64,000 bases of DNA. Source: Chryseobacterium gallinarum (GTDB lineage: Bacteria; Bacteroidota; Bacteroidia; Flavobacteriales; Weeksellaceae). The stretch covers positions 3,662,001 through 3,726,000 of the forward strand of contig NZ_CP009928.1 of assembly GCF_001021975.1 (NCBI RefSeq). The letters run 5' to 3'. The notes under the pieces were generated by a model that was not told the DNA's origin, did no database searches, and worked only from the letters and a program-made list of their open reading frames with translations. Of this stretch, positions 1-10,394 are shown in pieces. Each line of letters opens with the position of its first letter. The stretch's first letter is position 1. The position numbers and the translations under genes are program-made.

Positions 1-3000
1 AAAACGTCACAGAATTTTTCGGTAACTCCTTTGAGGGATATTGATATTCCGGCTACAACACCAGAATTCGTCAATGTAACCAAAGAACATTTTGCTTATC
101 GTTTTCTTCCGCATGGAGAACATTTCAGTATTCCTGCAAAAGTGACAATGGCGTATGATAAGTCTAAAATTCCTACAGGATATACAGAACAGGATATCAA
201 AGCTTTTTATTTTGATGATATTCAGAAAAAATGGATGGCGTTAGAAAAGGATTCCTTAATGACTGAAAAGCAGATTTTGGTTTCCAAAACAACGCATTTT
301 ACAGATATGGTTGCAGGAATCATCAAGGTTCCGGAATCTCCGGAAACCGGGAACTATGCACCTAATTCCATAAAAGATATTAAAGCTGCCGATCCATCTA
401 CAGGAATTGTAAGTATAGGAGCGCCTTCTCCTAACAGTATGGGAACGGTAAATACGAGCTTCCCTATTAAGCTTCCTGCCGGTAGACAAGGAATGCAGCC
501 CTCATTATCTGTCAATTATAACAGTCAAGGAGGTAACGGATGGATGGGATTAGGCTGGGACCTCTCTATTCCTGCCATTAGCATTGATACCAGATGGGGG
601 GTACCAAGATATGATAGTGCCAAGGAAACTGAAATCTATTCTTTTGGAGGGGAACAATTGACCTTTAAGGACGGAGATAAATTTGTATTACCCAATCGTA
701 CAGAAGGTTTTGATAAAGACAGAACGGCGGAACGGCAGTTTTATCCTAGAATAGAAGGAGCTTATAACAAGATCATCAGACATGGAAGCAGCCCCTCCGA
801 TTACTGGTGGGAAGTCATCAGCAAGGATGGTACCAGAAATCTTTTTGGAGGGGATGGCACTGCGGTAGCGGAAAATGCAGTATTGAGACAGCTTGGTACC
901 CGTAATATTGGACATTGGGCACTTTTCAGAACTATCGATACCAATGGGAATTATATAGACTATCACTATAATACCGATGACAGAGTTTATCAGGGAAATC
1001 CGGGTAACGGAGGGCAGGAAATGTATATTAAAGAAATCAATTATACTTTACATAATACACAAAATCCACCTAAAAATTATAAAATAGTATTTGAAACAGT
1101 TGCAGGAAGATCTGATGTACAGATTAATGGCCGTCTGGGTTTTCTTCAGGTAACTTCCAAAAAATTAAATAAAATTGAAATAACTTATGGAGGAGAGCCG
1201 GTAAGAAGTTATCATTTTATATATAAAGAAGGAGCTTTCTATAAAACATTGCTTGAAAGTATTACCGAAAAAAATGCAGAAGGCGCTGAGTTTTATACGA
1301 ATAGAATAGAGTATTTTAACAACATTGAAACATCCCAGTATGCACCGGAAACCACCATAGACGGTGTGGCTAACGATGCAGGAATCAAGAGTTCTTCATT
1401 ATTGGGACATGGTGATTCAAAAAATAGTACGGTTGGTGGAGCTCTTACATTTGGTCTTGCAAAAGTAGGAGATACTCAAGCGTATAATCCAATTACTAAA
1501 AGTGCAACTCTTGGAGGAGATTATCAGTATACTGAAGGAGAAGGTGGAGGAAGATTGACTATCACAGATGTGGATGGTGACGGACTGCCTGATAAGATTC
1601 TGAAAAATGAATGGAATTCTCCGGATACTACTTTTAAATACAGAAAAAAAGGTCCGGATACAGGTGCATTTGGTAGTAATTTATTAACTCCGGAAAATTC
1701 AAAATCGTTTTCTTATTCAAAAAGTTATACGAATAGTTTCGGTTTACAAGCAACAGCTTCAATCCTTTTTCAGGCAGGAGCTTCAGGTGGAACATCCAAA
1801 ACAAAAGATCTGACTTATAATTACTTTACAGATGCCAACAGTGATGGGATTCAGGATATTGTAAGTAACGGGCAGGTTTACTTCGGAAGAGTAGAAAATG
1901 GAGTTTTAAAGTACAGTACAGATGTTTCATTAACTCCCAATCCCATTACGAAAGGTGCAGCAATAAGTACACCTGCTGTAGATTGTAATGAGGTATTGGA
2001 AGATTATAAAAACTCTCCATTGCATGATGTTGTTAAAGTCTGGAGGGCACCGTTTGACGGAATGATTGGAATATCCGGTTGGATGCAGCTAAAAAATCCT
2101 TCATCAAGTCCGGATGGTGTAAAAGTAAGTGTACAACACTTTAAGCCGGAGACTAACACTTCAAGCTTCCTTACACCATTCACGGTCCTTACGGGTACAG
2201 CAAGGGCTAATATCACTACAACTTCATTACAGGTAAAACAAGGGGATTATATTTATTTCAGAGTAAACTCAAGGGATAATGGTGTCGGCGATCTTGTTGA
2301 AATGGTTGCTGGGATTTCTTATCTTTCAACTCCTATCTCATATCCCTATCCGGGAGCTCTTTCAGACTGGTACAGAGATTCATCAGAAACTCCTTTGGGA
2401 CAATTAGATAATGTGAGCTTGGTAAGCAGTAAAAATGGTACAGGTGTTCCTGTGAATGTTGCTTCCGGTACTATTACGGGAACTTTTAATAAACCTCTGA
2501 CAGTACAAGATATTACCGTTAAAATTGTAAAAAAACAATCAGATGGTACGGTAACAACAATAGGAAGCCAGCAGTATCCATATACAACTACAGGAAATCA
2601 AACCCTTCAATTGAATACCGGGGCTTTGACGGAGAATGATATTGTATATTTCCAGGTACAATCTAATTTGAATGAGAAATGGGAGAATTTAAAATTTAAT
2701 AATTTAAAATTGACCATCAATTATGAAGGAAGTGATATAGAGCTTCCTATCATTCCGGATTTCCAGTTTTATAATTTAAGAAACAATACAACGGCTACAT
2801 TTAAGCCATGGATTGACATGCGTGGTCGTGACGGAAATTATTCACTCTATGCAAAGTTAACAGGTAAACCAGCCGGAAGATATACTTATATCGTAAGAAA
2901 TAGGGTAATGCAGCGTGGAAACTTTGTAGACCCAATTATTACTACGATCAATTGGACAGGCAGTGTGAATTCTATGCAGGAGCTTTCTATTTCTCAGCCG

Positions 3001-6000
3001 ATCATACGTTGGAATGATTATTATGTTGAATGTTATACGGACTTAGCTTCTGACGCCGGATTGGATGGAGCAATTCCTAATATGGAGGTGGAAATTCGTG
3101 AATCTGTGAATGTGAATCCTGCTGCTCCTACCGTATTTGAAACCCATGGTATCAATGTCTATGGAAAAGATACTGATAAAATATACAAAGAAGGTTCCAG
3201 TACAGATTTGTCCACTGATAATGGAAGATTTGGAGCAATGTACAGAAGCTGGGGGCAATTTATTTACCATGGAGGATATGGTACATTACCTACTGCTTGT
3301 AGCCAACTACAGGATCAGCTACCAGATTATGGAAGTCAGCCTATAGATCCTGGTAAATTAGTTCCTCCTAGTGATGAGAACGATTCTACACCTTTGAATT
3401 CCAGGCTTTTCATCATGATGAATGCTTATAACGGAAGAGATTTCAATACTCCAAGTAATACCGACTATGTTCAGAGGTATATTGGAATGAGTAAAACGAC
3501 TTACGTACAAGGATCAGAGATTTCTTCATCACGAATGGGAATGAATGATATGAGCGTGCTTTCACAAGGTACATCTGCGAATACTCCGGGAGTTTTTAAT
3601 GCTCCTGTGAAGCAATCGAAAACCACTAATAAGAATGGCGGGATTTCGGGAGGTTTCTCTGTTTTCTCATTGAATAAAACAACGTCTTCAGGTGAAACGA
3701 TCAACACTCTTGATTATTTTGATATGAATGGCGATGGGTATCCCGATGTCTTAAGTGGAAATAATATTCAATATACCAATATGATTGGTATGCTTTCCGG
3801 AAATACTTTGCCGGGAGCAAACGATAATCCACATAGAACCAATCATAAAAATACAGGGGTAGGAGTTGGTCAAAGCTATCCTTTGTCTGGAAAATCCAAT
3901 GAATCCAGTAATAAAAATGCCTTGAAAGCCGTTGAGCCAGGATTTAATTTTTCAGCGGGAACATCTGATGGAACAGATTTCTCTAATTACAGTTATATTG
4001 ACATTAATGGAGACGGGTTATTGGATAAAGTAGCGAATGACGGGCAGGTTCAGCTGAACTTAGGGTATTCTTATGCTCCGGCTGAAAGCCTTTCATATGG
4101 TAATTTCAGAAATGGAACCACCACTTCAACGAATCTTGGTGCGGGAGCATCTATTGGAGGTACGGTAACAAGTGGTTTACCGAAGGGTGTCAATATGTTT
4201 AACGGAAGTATTGCTTTTGGAGCAGGAAAATCTGAAACGTTTACTGATCAGAAAACATCCCTGATCGATATCAATAATGATGGTTTGGCAGATTTGGTAA
4301 CCAATTCAGGCGGAAACCTGAGTGTACAGATTAATACAGGAAATAAATTTGTTTCCATACCATGGAACGCTTCATCCAATATTCAACAGGATGTTTCCCG
4401 TGGATTTAATATGAATGTCGGATTTACAGCATCTATCCTCATTCCTCTTGGAACTACCGGAAATTCACTAAAAATTTCTATAAACCCTAGTACAAGCTTT
4501 GGAGAAGGAGATAGTAACGTTAAGCAGCAAATATTAGATTTAAATGGAGATGGTTTCCCGGATTTATTAAAATCACAGGCGGATGGAGACGGTAACTTTA
4601 GCAATACGAGCGCACTGGTACAATATTCCACAATAGGGACTACGAATCTCCTTAAGAAAGTAACGACTCCAATGGGAGGATCTTGGGAAGTTTCCTATGA
4701 AAGGGCAGGAAATACCTACGAGCTTCCTCAAAATAAATGGGTAATGTCTTCTGTAGTTTCTTATGACGGATTTACTGGGGATAGTCAGTTTAAACCTGAT
4801 TTTTCTAAAATTACAGTTACTTATGAAAACCCTTACCACAGCAGAAGGGAAAGAGCCTTTTATGGATTTGAGAAAGTAAGAACCAACCAAATCAATACAG
4901 GAAACGGAGGAGCTGCGGCTACTGAAATATACCGTTATACATTACAGACTTTTAACAATAATTCATACTTTTTAAAAGGAGCTTTATTGTCTGAGGTATT
5001 GTATGATGCTGCGGGAAATAAATGGACGGAGAAGATTAATGACTATTCTGTACGCTTCATCAATAACACCAATACACCGGAAACTAATCTTTTCAAAGGC
5101 GATGCAGAAAAAAGTTTGCAAAATTATGCCTACTTTATAGCTTCGGTTAAAACGATGTCCAACTTTTACGAAGGACAAAGCACAGCAGGTAAATCCACCT
5201 TCACTCAAAATGTCACATTCGATAACTATGCGAATTTAACAGGATATTTTGATAAAGGAGATGAGAAGATTGGAAGCACAGACGAATTAACAACAGAAAT
5301 TCAATATCAGATTACTGATAATGCCTCCAACTACCTTATACTACCTACTAAGGTGAAATCAACCGCCACAGGGTTAGTAAGAGAAAGAACGGCTCAGTAT
5401 GACGGTAAAGGTAATGTTACAGCCATTACAATGATAGGACCTGGAAATCCTGTCAACAGTTATGAGTATGATATCTATGGAAATATTAAAAAAGCAACTG
5501 GTCCTGCCAATTATCAGGGACAACGTTTCTTCCATGAATATACTTATGATACCAATGTAGCAACATATCCGACAGTGGTAAAAGATGCTTTCGGGTACAG
5601 CAGCAAATCGGAATATGATTTCCGGTTCGGAGTGCCTGTCTTTACTGAAGACATGAATTTACAGCCAACGCAATATGCATATGATGCAGCGGGAAGAACT
5701 ACTGAAATTACAGGGCCTTATGAATTGTTTAATGACATTCCGTGGACGATACAGTTTGAGTATAAGCCTATTACAAATGCACCATTGAATGCTACAGGAG
5801 CACAGTCTTACGCCATAACCCGTCATTATGATCCTGATAATGCTAATAATACTATTAATACGATAAGTATTTCAGATGGTCTGGGTAGTCCTATCCAGGT
5901 GAAAAAGACAGCGGATCTTTATCAGAAAGGACTTAAATATGTTATATCCGGAAAAGTTGAGAAGGATGCTTTTGGAAGGGCATTAAAAATGTATTATCCT

Positions 6001-9000
6001 ACAGAAGGACAAGCTTCAGTGAATACTTATGATGCAGCAGTAGATAATATTGTTCCTACGATTAACACCTATGATGTTCTGGATAGGGTACTTACAACTA
6101 AGCTACCGGACGAAGACCTGATTTCTGAAGTAGAGTATGGTTTTGGAAATGACCGTGAAGGAAGAAAGATGTTCCGTACCATGATGACGGATGAATTAGG
6201 AACAATCAAAAATACATATACGGATATCAAAGGACGTATTACAACAATACACGAACCATCCAATACAGGGGATATCTTTACCAGCTTTACTCATGATGCG
6301 ATTGGAGAATTATTGAAAGTAAGGGATGTACAGAATAACCTGACCACCAGTATTTATGATGATCTCGGAAGAAGGACTTCCATGACCCATCCGGATAATG
6401 GTACTTCAACTTTCGCCTATGACCCTGCAAGCAATATGACTTCCAGAACCAACGCGGAAAATGAAACAGCTACCTATGAGTATGATTACAAACGTTTAAA
6501 AGCAATTAATTATCCAAAATATCCTGAAAATAATGTGAAATATTATTATGGTCAGGCGATGGATGCCTCAGCAATGGATAATAATGCGGTGGGAAGATTA
6601 TGGTATCAGACTGATGCTACCGGTACCCAATACCTGAAATACGGAAGATTAGGCGAATTGACACATCAACGTCGTTCTGTAGCTGCTCCTGGAGCAGGAG
6701 TATACTGGTTCGGTACCGAATGGGAATATGATACCTGGAACCGTGTGAAAACAATTACGTATCCGGACGGAGAAAAAGTAACGTACAATTATAACCTGGC
6801 CGGAAACCTTAAGAGTATGGCTTCCGTAAAAGATGGATTTGCCAGAAATATCATCAATGAATTAGGCTATGATAAATTTGACCAGAGGGTATTCCTGAAA
6901 TACGGAAACGGAACCACAACCAGCTATGAATACGAAACGAAGAGAAGAAGGCTACTGAAGCTGAATGCCCAGACTCCTACGAATCGTTACTTCATGAAAA
7001 ACCTATATCAATATGATGTAGTAAGTAATGTCTTGCAAATCCACAATAATGCTCCTGTAGCACAAGCTGGACTATTAGGAGGAGGAACCAATCATGCCTA
7101 TGGGTATGATGATTTATACAGATTAACTTCTGCAAGTGGAAACTGGCGTGGGATGAACCCACAAGGTCAGGAAGAGCGTCAGCGTTATACGGTTACAATG
7201 GCTTATGATAATATGCATAATGTGATGAGTAAAACACAGAAGCATGAAAGAGCCATGGGCAGTACCGGAACAGTCTGGAATAACATTGAGGCTACTTCTT
7301 ATCGTTTAAATTACCGGTATGAAGGAACAAAACCACATGCTCCGACAACAATTGTAGATGAGCCTAATGTACCGGGGGCCTTATGTTGTGACGTCAACAA
7401 TCCACAGGTGAAGTTCCAGAATTACACCTATGATAAAAAAGGAAACCCTACGGCAATTGCACAACAAACCTGTACCGTAACAGAACCAAAAACCAAGTAC
7501 TTATGGGATGAGGAAAACCGTATGCGTTTTGTAGATACCAATCCTTCCACTCCGGAAGTAGACGGTTCAGCGATCTATACGTATGATGCGGGAGGGGAAA
7601 GAATTATTAAAAACGTTCTTTCTACAGCAGTGATCACAGGATCTAACGGAACTTCTCAAACGATCACCAAAAATGATTATAGCTTGTATCCTAACGGAAT
7701 GGCTGTCGCAAGACTAATCTTCAATACTCAGACCCAGAAATATGAACTTTCTTATACCAAGCATTATTATGCCGGAGATCAGCGTATCAACAGCAAGCTG
7801 GGGAAAGGAAAAGATGTAGGATTATTTAACTGTGCATGGTTAATCATTCCTTACGGTGCTGGAGCGTCTTCCATCAATGAAAAAGTAGTAGCCAAAGAAA
7901 AACTGGAAGCCAATACTACAGCAAGTTTAGCGATTATGGCAGCGAACGGAATTACGCCACCCCCTAATTACGGACAAAATGCAGGATATACAGAAAATTG
8001 TGTACCTTCGTATACAGGCGTGGAAGAGAAGGATACCTATTGGTACCATCCTGACCACCTTGGCAGTAGTTCTTTTATTACCGGTTTAGATGGTGAAGTA
8101 ACCCAAAATATCGAGTATTTCCCAAGCGGAGAGGTTTTTGTGGAGAATCATAAGAATTCTTACAATACACCTTACAAGTTTAATGGTAAAGAGCAGGATG
8201 ATGAGACAGGATATTACTATTATGGAGCGAGATATTATAATCCTAGAGTGAGCTTGTGGCTGAATGTAGATCCGTTGGCAGAACAGTTTCCAGGACGGTC
8301 TCCATATGAATATACATTTAGCAATCCAATTAAATTTGTTGATCCAACAGGAATGGCGCCAGACGATCCTAAACCAGGATTTTGGAAAAGCTTTTTTGCA
8401 TCTGTTGGAAGAGGATTGGCGGGTATTGGACGTCATATAATGAATAATCCTAATTATGCTGGTTATGGATATTCTCCAAATATGAAAACTCCTAAAGTAA
8501 GTGATTTTTCAGCATATCAGATTAATTGGAAACAGCAGTTAGATCCATATTATCAAATTAATAGTTTTTCGAGGTCATTAGTTGGTGGTACCGTTAATTT
8601 TGTGGGTGGTTTATATACTTTAGATGGTGCAAGAACTGCGAAGGCAATACCAGATGTAGCATCTTCATGGGGAATTCTTTTTGGATTATCAAAAGCCTTA
8701 TCTGTCAATAGTACAGGTATAGCAAGAAGAGCATTATTTGATAAAGCAGGAGATATTTTATCATCTTCAGGTAAAAAGCCATATGTTATCTCTGCCGTTA
8801 TAGATTCAGAAACAGGAAGAGTATTTTATGGAACAAATCGAACAATAAAATCATTGGATGATGTGAATGATGTTCTAAAACAACATCTTCCTAAAAATAG
8901 TCTTGAACGTTGGCCAACCTATAATTGTGCAGAATGTGATGCTTTTAATAATGCTTTAAATGCTGGTGCAAAATGGAAAAATCTAAAAGATATGCACACA

Positions 9001-9090
9001 ATGAGATTAGAAAATGGAAAATATATTGATTTTACCAGATGTCAAAACTGTCAACAAACATTTAAGAATAGAAAACCTACTAGTGAATAA
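1..9090 (+). CDS. SpvB/FG-GAP/RHS polymorphic toxin with deaminase-like C-terminal tip (5' end outside window)
   Basis: The frame is already open at base 1, so the true start lies upstream; the TTG at 31 is not a credible start. Over 3000 residues are visible. In order: an SpvB-type N-terminal region (around 400-1400, with GIVSIGAPSPNS and WMGLGWDLS), several calcium-binding FG-GAP/VCBS-like motifs (DVDGDGLPD near 1567, DMNGDGYPD near 3721, DINGDGLLD near 4003, DLNGDGFPD near 4540), a TcdB-middle-like stretch, many YD/RHS repeats (about 5380-7600) and the RHS core (HPDHLGSSS near 8047, GARYYNPRVSLWLNVDPLAE near 8224, DPTGM near 8341). Proteins of this build form a hollow shell that encloses a variable toxin. 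The tip after 8355 ends with a CAE motif (8926) and CxxC (9040-9051) preceded by SAVIDSETGRVFYG, the pattern of YwqJ-like deaminases acting on nucleic acids or nucleotides. The tip is more AT-rich than the core. Toxin activity is inferred. Confidence 0.9.
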   Translation, partial: KTSQNFSVTPLRDIDIPATTPEFVNVTKEHFAYRFLPHGEHFSIPAKVTMAYDKSKIPTGYTEQDIKAFYFDDIQKKWMALEKDSLMTEKQILVSKTTHFTDMVAGIIKVPESPETGNYAPNSIKDIKAADPSTGIVSIGAPSPNSMGTVNTSFPIKLPAGRQGMQPSLSVNYNSQGGNGWMGLGWDLSIPAISIDTRWGVPRYDSAKETEIYSFGGEQLTFKDGDKFVLPNRTEGFDKDRTAERQFYPRIEGAYNKIIRHGSSPSDYWWEVISKDGTRNLFGGDGTAVAENAVLRQLGTRNIGHWALFRTIDTNGNYIDYHYNTDDRVYQGNPGNGGQEMYIKEINYTLHNTQNPPKNYKIVFETVAGRSDVQINGRLGFLQVTSKKLNKIEITYGGEPVRSYHFIYKEGAFYKTLLESITEKNAEGAEFYTNRIEYFNNIETSQYAPETTIDGVANDAGIKSSSLLGHGDSKNSTVGGALTFGLAKVGDTQAYNPITKSATLGGDYQYTEGEGGGRLTITDVDGDGLPDKILKNEWNSPDTTFKYRKKGPDTGAFGSNLLTPENSKSFSYSKSYTNSFGLQATASILFQAGASGGTSKTKDLTYNYFTDANSDGIQDIVSNGQVYFGRVENGVLKYSTDVSLTPNPITKGAAISTPAVDCNEVLEDYKNSPLHDVVKVWRAPFDGMIGISGWMQLKNPSSSPDGVKVSVQHFKPETNTSSFLTPFTVLTGTARANITTTSLQVKQGDYIYFRVNSRDNGVGDLVEMVAGISYLSTPISYPYPGALSDWYRDSSETPLGQLDNVSLVSSKNGTGVPVNVASGTITGTFNKPLTVQDITVKIVKKQSDGTVTTIGSQQYPYTTTGNQTLQLNTGALTENDIVYFQVQSNLNEKWENLKFNNLKLTINYEGSDIELPIIPDFQFYNLRNNTTATFKPWIDMRGRDGNYSLYAKLTGKPAGRYTYIVRNRVMQRGNFVDPIITTINWTGSVNSMQELSISQPIIRWNDYYVECYTDLASDAGLDGAIPNMEVEIRESVNVNPAAPTVFETHGINVYGKDTDKIYKEGSSTDLSTDNGRFGAMYRSWGQFIYHGGYGTLPTACSQLQDQLPDYGSQPIDPGKLVPPSDENDSTPLNSRLFIMMNAYNGRDFNTPSNTDYVQRYIGMSKTTYVQGSEISSSRMGMNDMSVLSQGTSANTPGVFNAPVKQSKTTNKNGGISGGFSVFSLNKTTSSGETINTLDYFDMNGDGYPDVLSGNNIQYTNMIGMLSGNTLPGANDNPHRTNHKNTGVGVGQSYPLSGKSNESSNKNALKAVEPGFNFSAGTSDGTDFSNYSYIDINGDGLLDKVANDGQVQLNLGYSYAPAESLSYGNFRNGTTTSTNLGAGASIGGTVTSGLPKGVNMFNGSIAFGAGKSETFTDQKTSLIDINNDGLADLVTNSGGNLSVQINTGNKFVSIPWNASSNIQQDVSRGFNMNVGFTASILIPLGTTGNSLKISINPSTSFGEGDSNVKQQILDLNGDGFPDLLKSQADGDGNFSNTSALVQYSTIGTTNLLKKVTTPMGGSWEVSYERAGNTYELPQNKWVMSSVVSYDGFTGDSQFKPDFSKITVTYENPYHSRRERAFYGFEKVRTNQINTGNGGAAATEIYRYTLQTFNNNSYFLKGALLSEVLYDAAGNKWTEKINDYSVRFINNTNTPETNLFKGDAEKSLQNYAYFIASVKTMSNFYEGQSTAGKSTFTQNVTFDNYANLTGYFDKGDEKIGSTDELTTEIQYQITDNASNYLILPTKVKSTATGLVRERTAQYDGKGNVTAITMIGPGNPVNSYEYDIYGNIKKATGPANYQGQRFFHEYTYDTNVATYPTVVKDAFGYSSKSEYDFRFGVPVFTEDMNLQPTQYAYDAAGRTTEITGPYELFNDIPWTIQFEYKPITNAPLNATGAQSYAITRHYDPDNANNTINTISISDGLGSPIQVKKTADLYQKGLKYVISGKVEKDAFGRALKMYYPTEGQASVNTYDAAVDNIVPTINTYDVLDRVLTTKLPDEDLISEVEYGFGNDREGRKMFRTMMTDELGTIKNTYTDIKGRITTIHEPSNTGDIFTSFTHDAIGELLKVRDVQNNLTTSIYDDLGRRTSMTHPDNGTSTFAYDPASNMTSRTNAENETATYEYDYKRLKAINYPKYPENNVKYYYGQAMDASAMDNNAVGRLWYQTDATGTQYLKYGRLGELTHQRRSVAAPGAGVYWFGTEWEYDTWNRVKTITYPDGEKVTYNYNLAGNLKSMASVKDGFARNIINELGYDKFDQRVFLKYGNGTTTSYEYETKRRRLLKLNAQTPTNRYFMKNLYQYDVVSNVLQIHNNAPVAQAGLLGGGTNHAYGYDDLYRLTSASGNWRGMNPQGQEERQRYTVTMAYDNMHNVMSKTQKHERAMGSTGTVWNNIEATSYRLNYRYEGTKPHAPTTIVDEPNVPGALCCDVNNPQVKFQNYTYDKKGNPTAIAQQTCTVTEPKTKYLWDEENRMRFVDTNPSTPEVDGSAIYTYDAGGERIIKNVLSTAVITGSNGTSQTITKNDYSLYPNGMAVARLIFNTQTQKYELSYTKHYYAGDQRINSKLGKGKDVGLFNCAWLIIPYGAGASSINEKVVAKEKLEANTTASLAIMAANGITPPPNYGQNAGYTENCVPSYTGVEEKDTYWYHPDHLGSSSFITGLDGEVTQNIEYFPSGEVFVENHKNSYNTPYKFNGKEQDDETGYYYYGARYYNPRVSLWLNVDPLAEQFPGRSPYEYTFSNPIKFVDPTGMAPDDPKPGFWKSFFASVGRGLAGIGRHIMNNPNYAGYGYSPNMKTPKVSDFSAYQINWKQQLDPYYQINSFSRSLVGGTVNFVGGLYTLDGARTAKAIPDVASSWGILFGLSKALSVNSTGIARRALFDKAGDILSSSGKKPYVISAVIDSETGRVFYGTNRTIKSLDDVNDVLKQHLPKNSLERWPTYNCAECDAFNNALNAGAKWKNLKDMHTMRLENGKYIDFTRCQNCQQTFKNRKPTSE

Positions 9091-9091
9091 T

Positions 9092-9604
9092 ATGGAAAAT
9101 GATTTTTTTAATAACATATCTATAAATGGTAGATATATATATGGATACTTATGTTTAAATTCTTTTTTTAGTAGTAAAAATACCCCAGATTTACCTGAAA
9201 GTCTGAAAAAAGATATAGAAGAGTTTGTAAGCTCAGATAGACTTGATATATGGCATGAAAATATAGAAGAGGTTTTGCCATCAATAATCATTAACAATTC
9301 TTTTAATTCAGGATATTATGAAATAATAGATGAAAAATATTATAATGATCTACGAGAATATTATACTAACATAGGTAGTGATTCGTGTAATTTAATAGAA
9401 AATTTATTAAATATAGGAGCCAGTAATTTGTTTGGAGCTTTTGATTCAACAATTTCTATAAAATATTTGAATAATATAATTAGTATATTAAAAGATAATA
9501 ATGTTTATTTGCCAGATCCTGAACGTGTTGCTGCTTTAAATGTAGAAGAGAAAAATGGATGGGGAAATACTGTAAGTATGAAAGATTATTTGCCTTTTCA
9601 ATAA
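9092..9604 (+). CDS. Candidate immunity protein for the deaminase-tipped RHS toxin
   Basis: The ATG at 9092 lies one base after the toxin stop codon; an in-frame upstream ATG at 9014 would overlap the toxin tip and is less likely. The product has 170 residues, is acidic, lacks a signal peptide or membrane segment, and is strongly AT-rich like the tip before it. I do not recognise its family. Its position directly behind a polymorphic toxin tip, its size and its base composition are what is expected for a cognate cytosolic immunity protein, so the role is inferred from context only. A hairpin terminator follows at 9649-9683. Confidence 0.75.
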   Translation: MENDFFNNISINGRYIYGYLCLNSFFSSKNTPDLPESLKKDIEEFVSSDRLDIWHENIEEVLPSIIINNSFNSGYYEIIDEKYYNDLREYYTNIGSDSCNLIENLLNIGASNLFGAFDSTISIKYLNNIISILKDNNVYLPDPERVAALNVEEKNGWGNTVSMKDYLPFQ

Positions 9605-9608
9605 TTGA

Positions 9609-9640
9609 TCGCCCGCTGTGCAAAGTCTTTGACTTTGAGC
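9609..9640 (+). repeat. Cassette-end hairpin element, copy a
   Basis: The stretch CCGCTGTG followed by a perfect 7-bp hairpin (CAAAGTC-TTT-GACTTTG) and GCAATAA matches in layout two further elements at 9715 and 11449 (CCGCTGT, a stem with a 3-base TCT loop, then GCCAAATAA). The stem bases differ between copies while the flanks are kept, which points to a conserved structure rather than a conserved sequence. Confidence 0.5.
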
Positions 9641-9648
9641 AATAACAA

Positions 9649-9683
9649 AAACATAGCCACTATAATTTGTAGTGGTTATGTTT
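9649..9683 (+). terminator. Rho-independent-type hairpin after first immunity gene
   Basis: A 14-bp stem (9649-9662 with 9670-9683, one G-T pair) with flanking A and T runs sits 45 bases after the immunity gene stop. Confidence 0.6.
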
Positions 9684-9714
9684 AATAATAATGTTTTTTT
9701 AATAAGTAATATAA

Positions 9715-9803
9715 CCTCCGCTGTCGCGAGTTTCTAACTCGTGTGCCAAATAAAAGAAAAAACCACTGTTTTTAGGCGGTGGTTTTTAGTATGATCCTGT
9801 CTT
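9715..9803 (+). repeat. Cassette-end direct repeat, copy b (hairpin plus terminator)
   Basis: About 90 bases nearly identical to 11449-11538. It holds a small hairpin (CGAGTT-TCT-AACTCG around 9727-9741) followed by a terminator-like stem (9757-9767 with 9778-9787) and a shared tail ending in TGTCTT. It lies just before the start-less RHS cassette, so it probably marks the end of a former toxin-immunity unit. Confidence 0.7.
9757..9787 (+). terminator. Terminator-like hairpin inside repeat copy b
   Basis: Stem AAAAAACCACT / GGTGGTTTTT with a ten-base loop and flanking A and T runs. Confidence 0.6.
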
Positions 9804-9818
9804 GTACCAATCGGCAGC

Positions 9819-10394
9819 CAGCATATCAACAGCAAGCTAGGAAAAGGAAAAGATGTAGGATTATTTAACTGTGCATGGTTAATCATTCCTTACGGAGCCG
9901 GAGGTTCTTCTATTAATGAAAAGGTAGTAGCTAAAGAAAAACTGGAAGCCAATACCACTGCGAGTTTAGCCATTATGGCAGCGAACGGAATTACACCACC
10001 TCCTAACTACGGACAAAACGCAGGATATACAGAAAATTGTGTACCTTCGTATACAGGCGTGGAAGAGAAGGATACCTATTGGTGCCATCCTGACCACCTT
10101 GGCAGTAGTTCTTTTATTACCGGTTTAGATGGAGAAGTAACCCAAAATATCGAGTATTTCCCAAGCGGAGAGGTTTTTGTGGAGAATCATAAGAATTCTT
10201 ATAATACATCTTACAAGTTTAATGGTAAAGAGCAGGATGATGAGACGGGATACTATTACTATGGCGCGAGATATTATAATCCTAGAGTGAGCCTTTGGTT
10301 GAATGTGGATCCGTTGGCGGAGAAAATGCCGAGCTGGTCGCCGTACAGTTATAGCTTTAATAATCCGGTGAAGTTTATTGATCCAGATGGAAGG
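9819..10394 (+). repeat. Duplicated RHS core segment (second copy of 7780-8355)
   Basis: This segment aligns without any insertion or deletion (constant offset 2039) to 7780-8355 of the large RHS gene, from HINSKLGKGK up to the DPxG motif. The first 490 bases are almost identical; the last 80 diverge where the tip begins. Upstream of 9819 the similarity stops abruptly and an in-frame stop occurs at 9792, so no start codon exists for the full segment. Confidence 0.9.

Noticed and set aside
4573-4890. 105-codon minus-strand ORF within the RHS gene
   Set aside because: Antisense shadow of a highly recognisable SpvB/RHS coding region.
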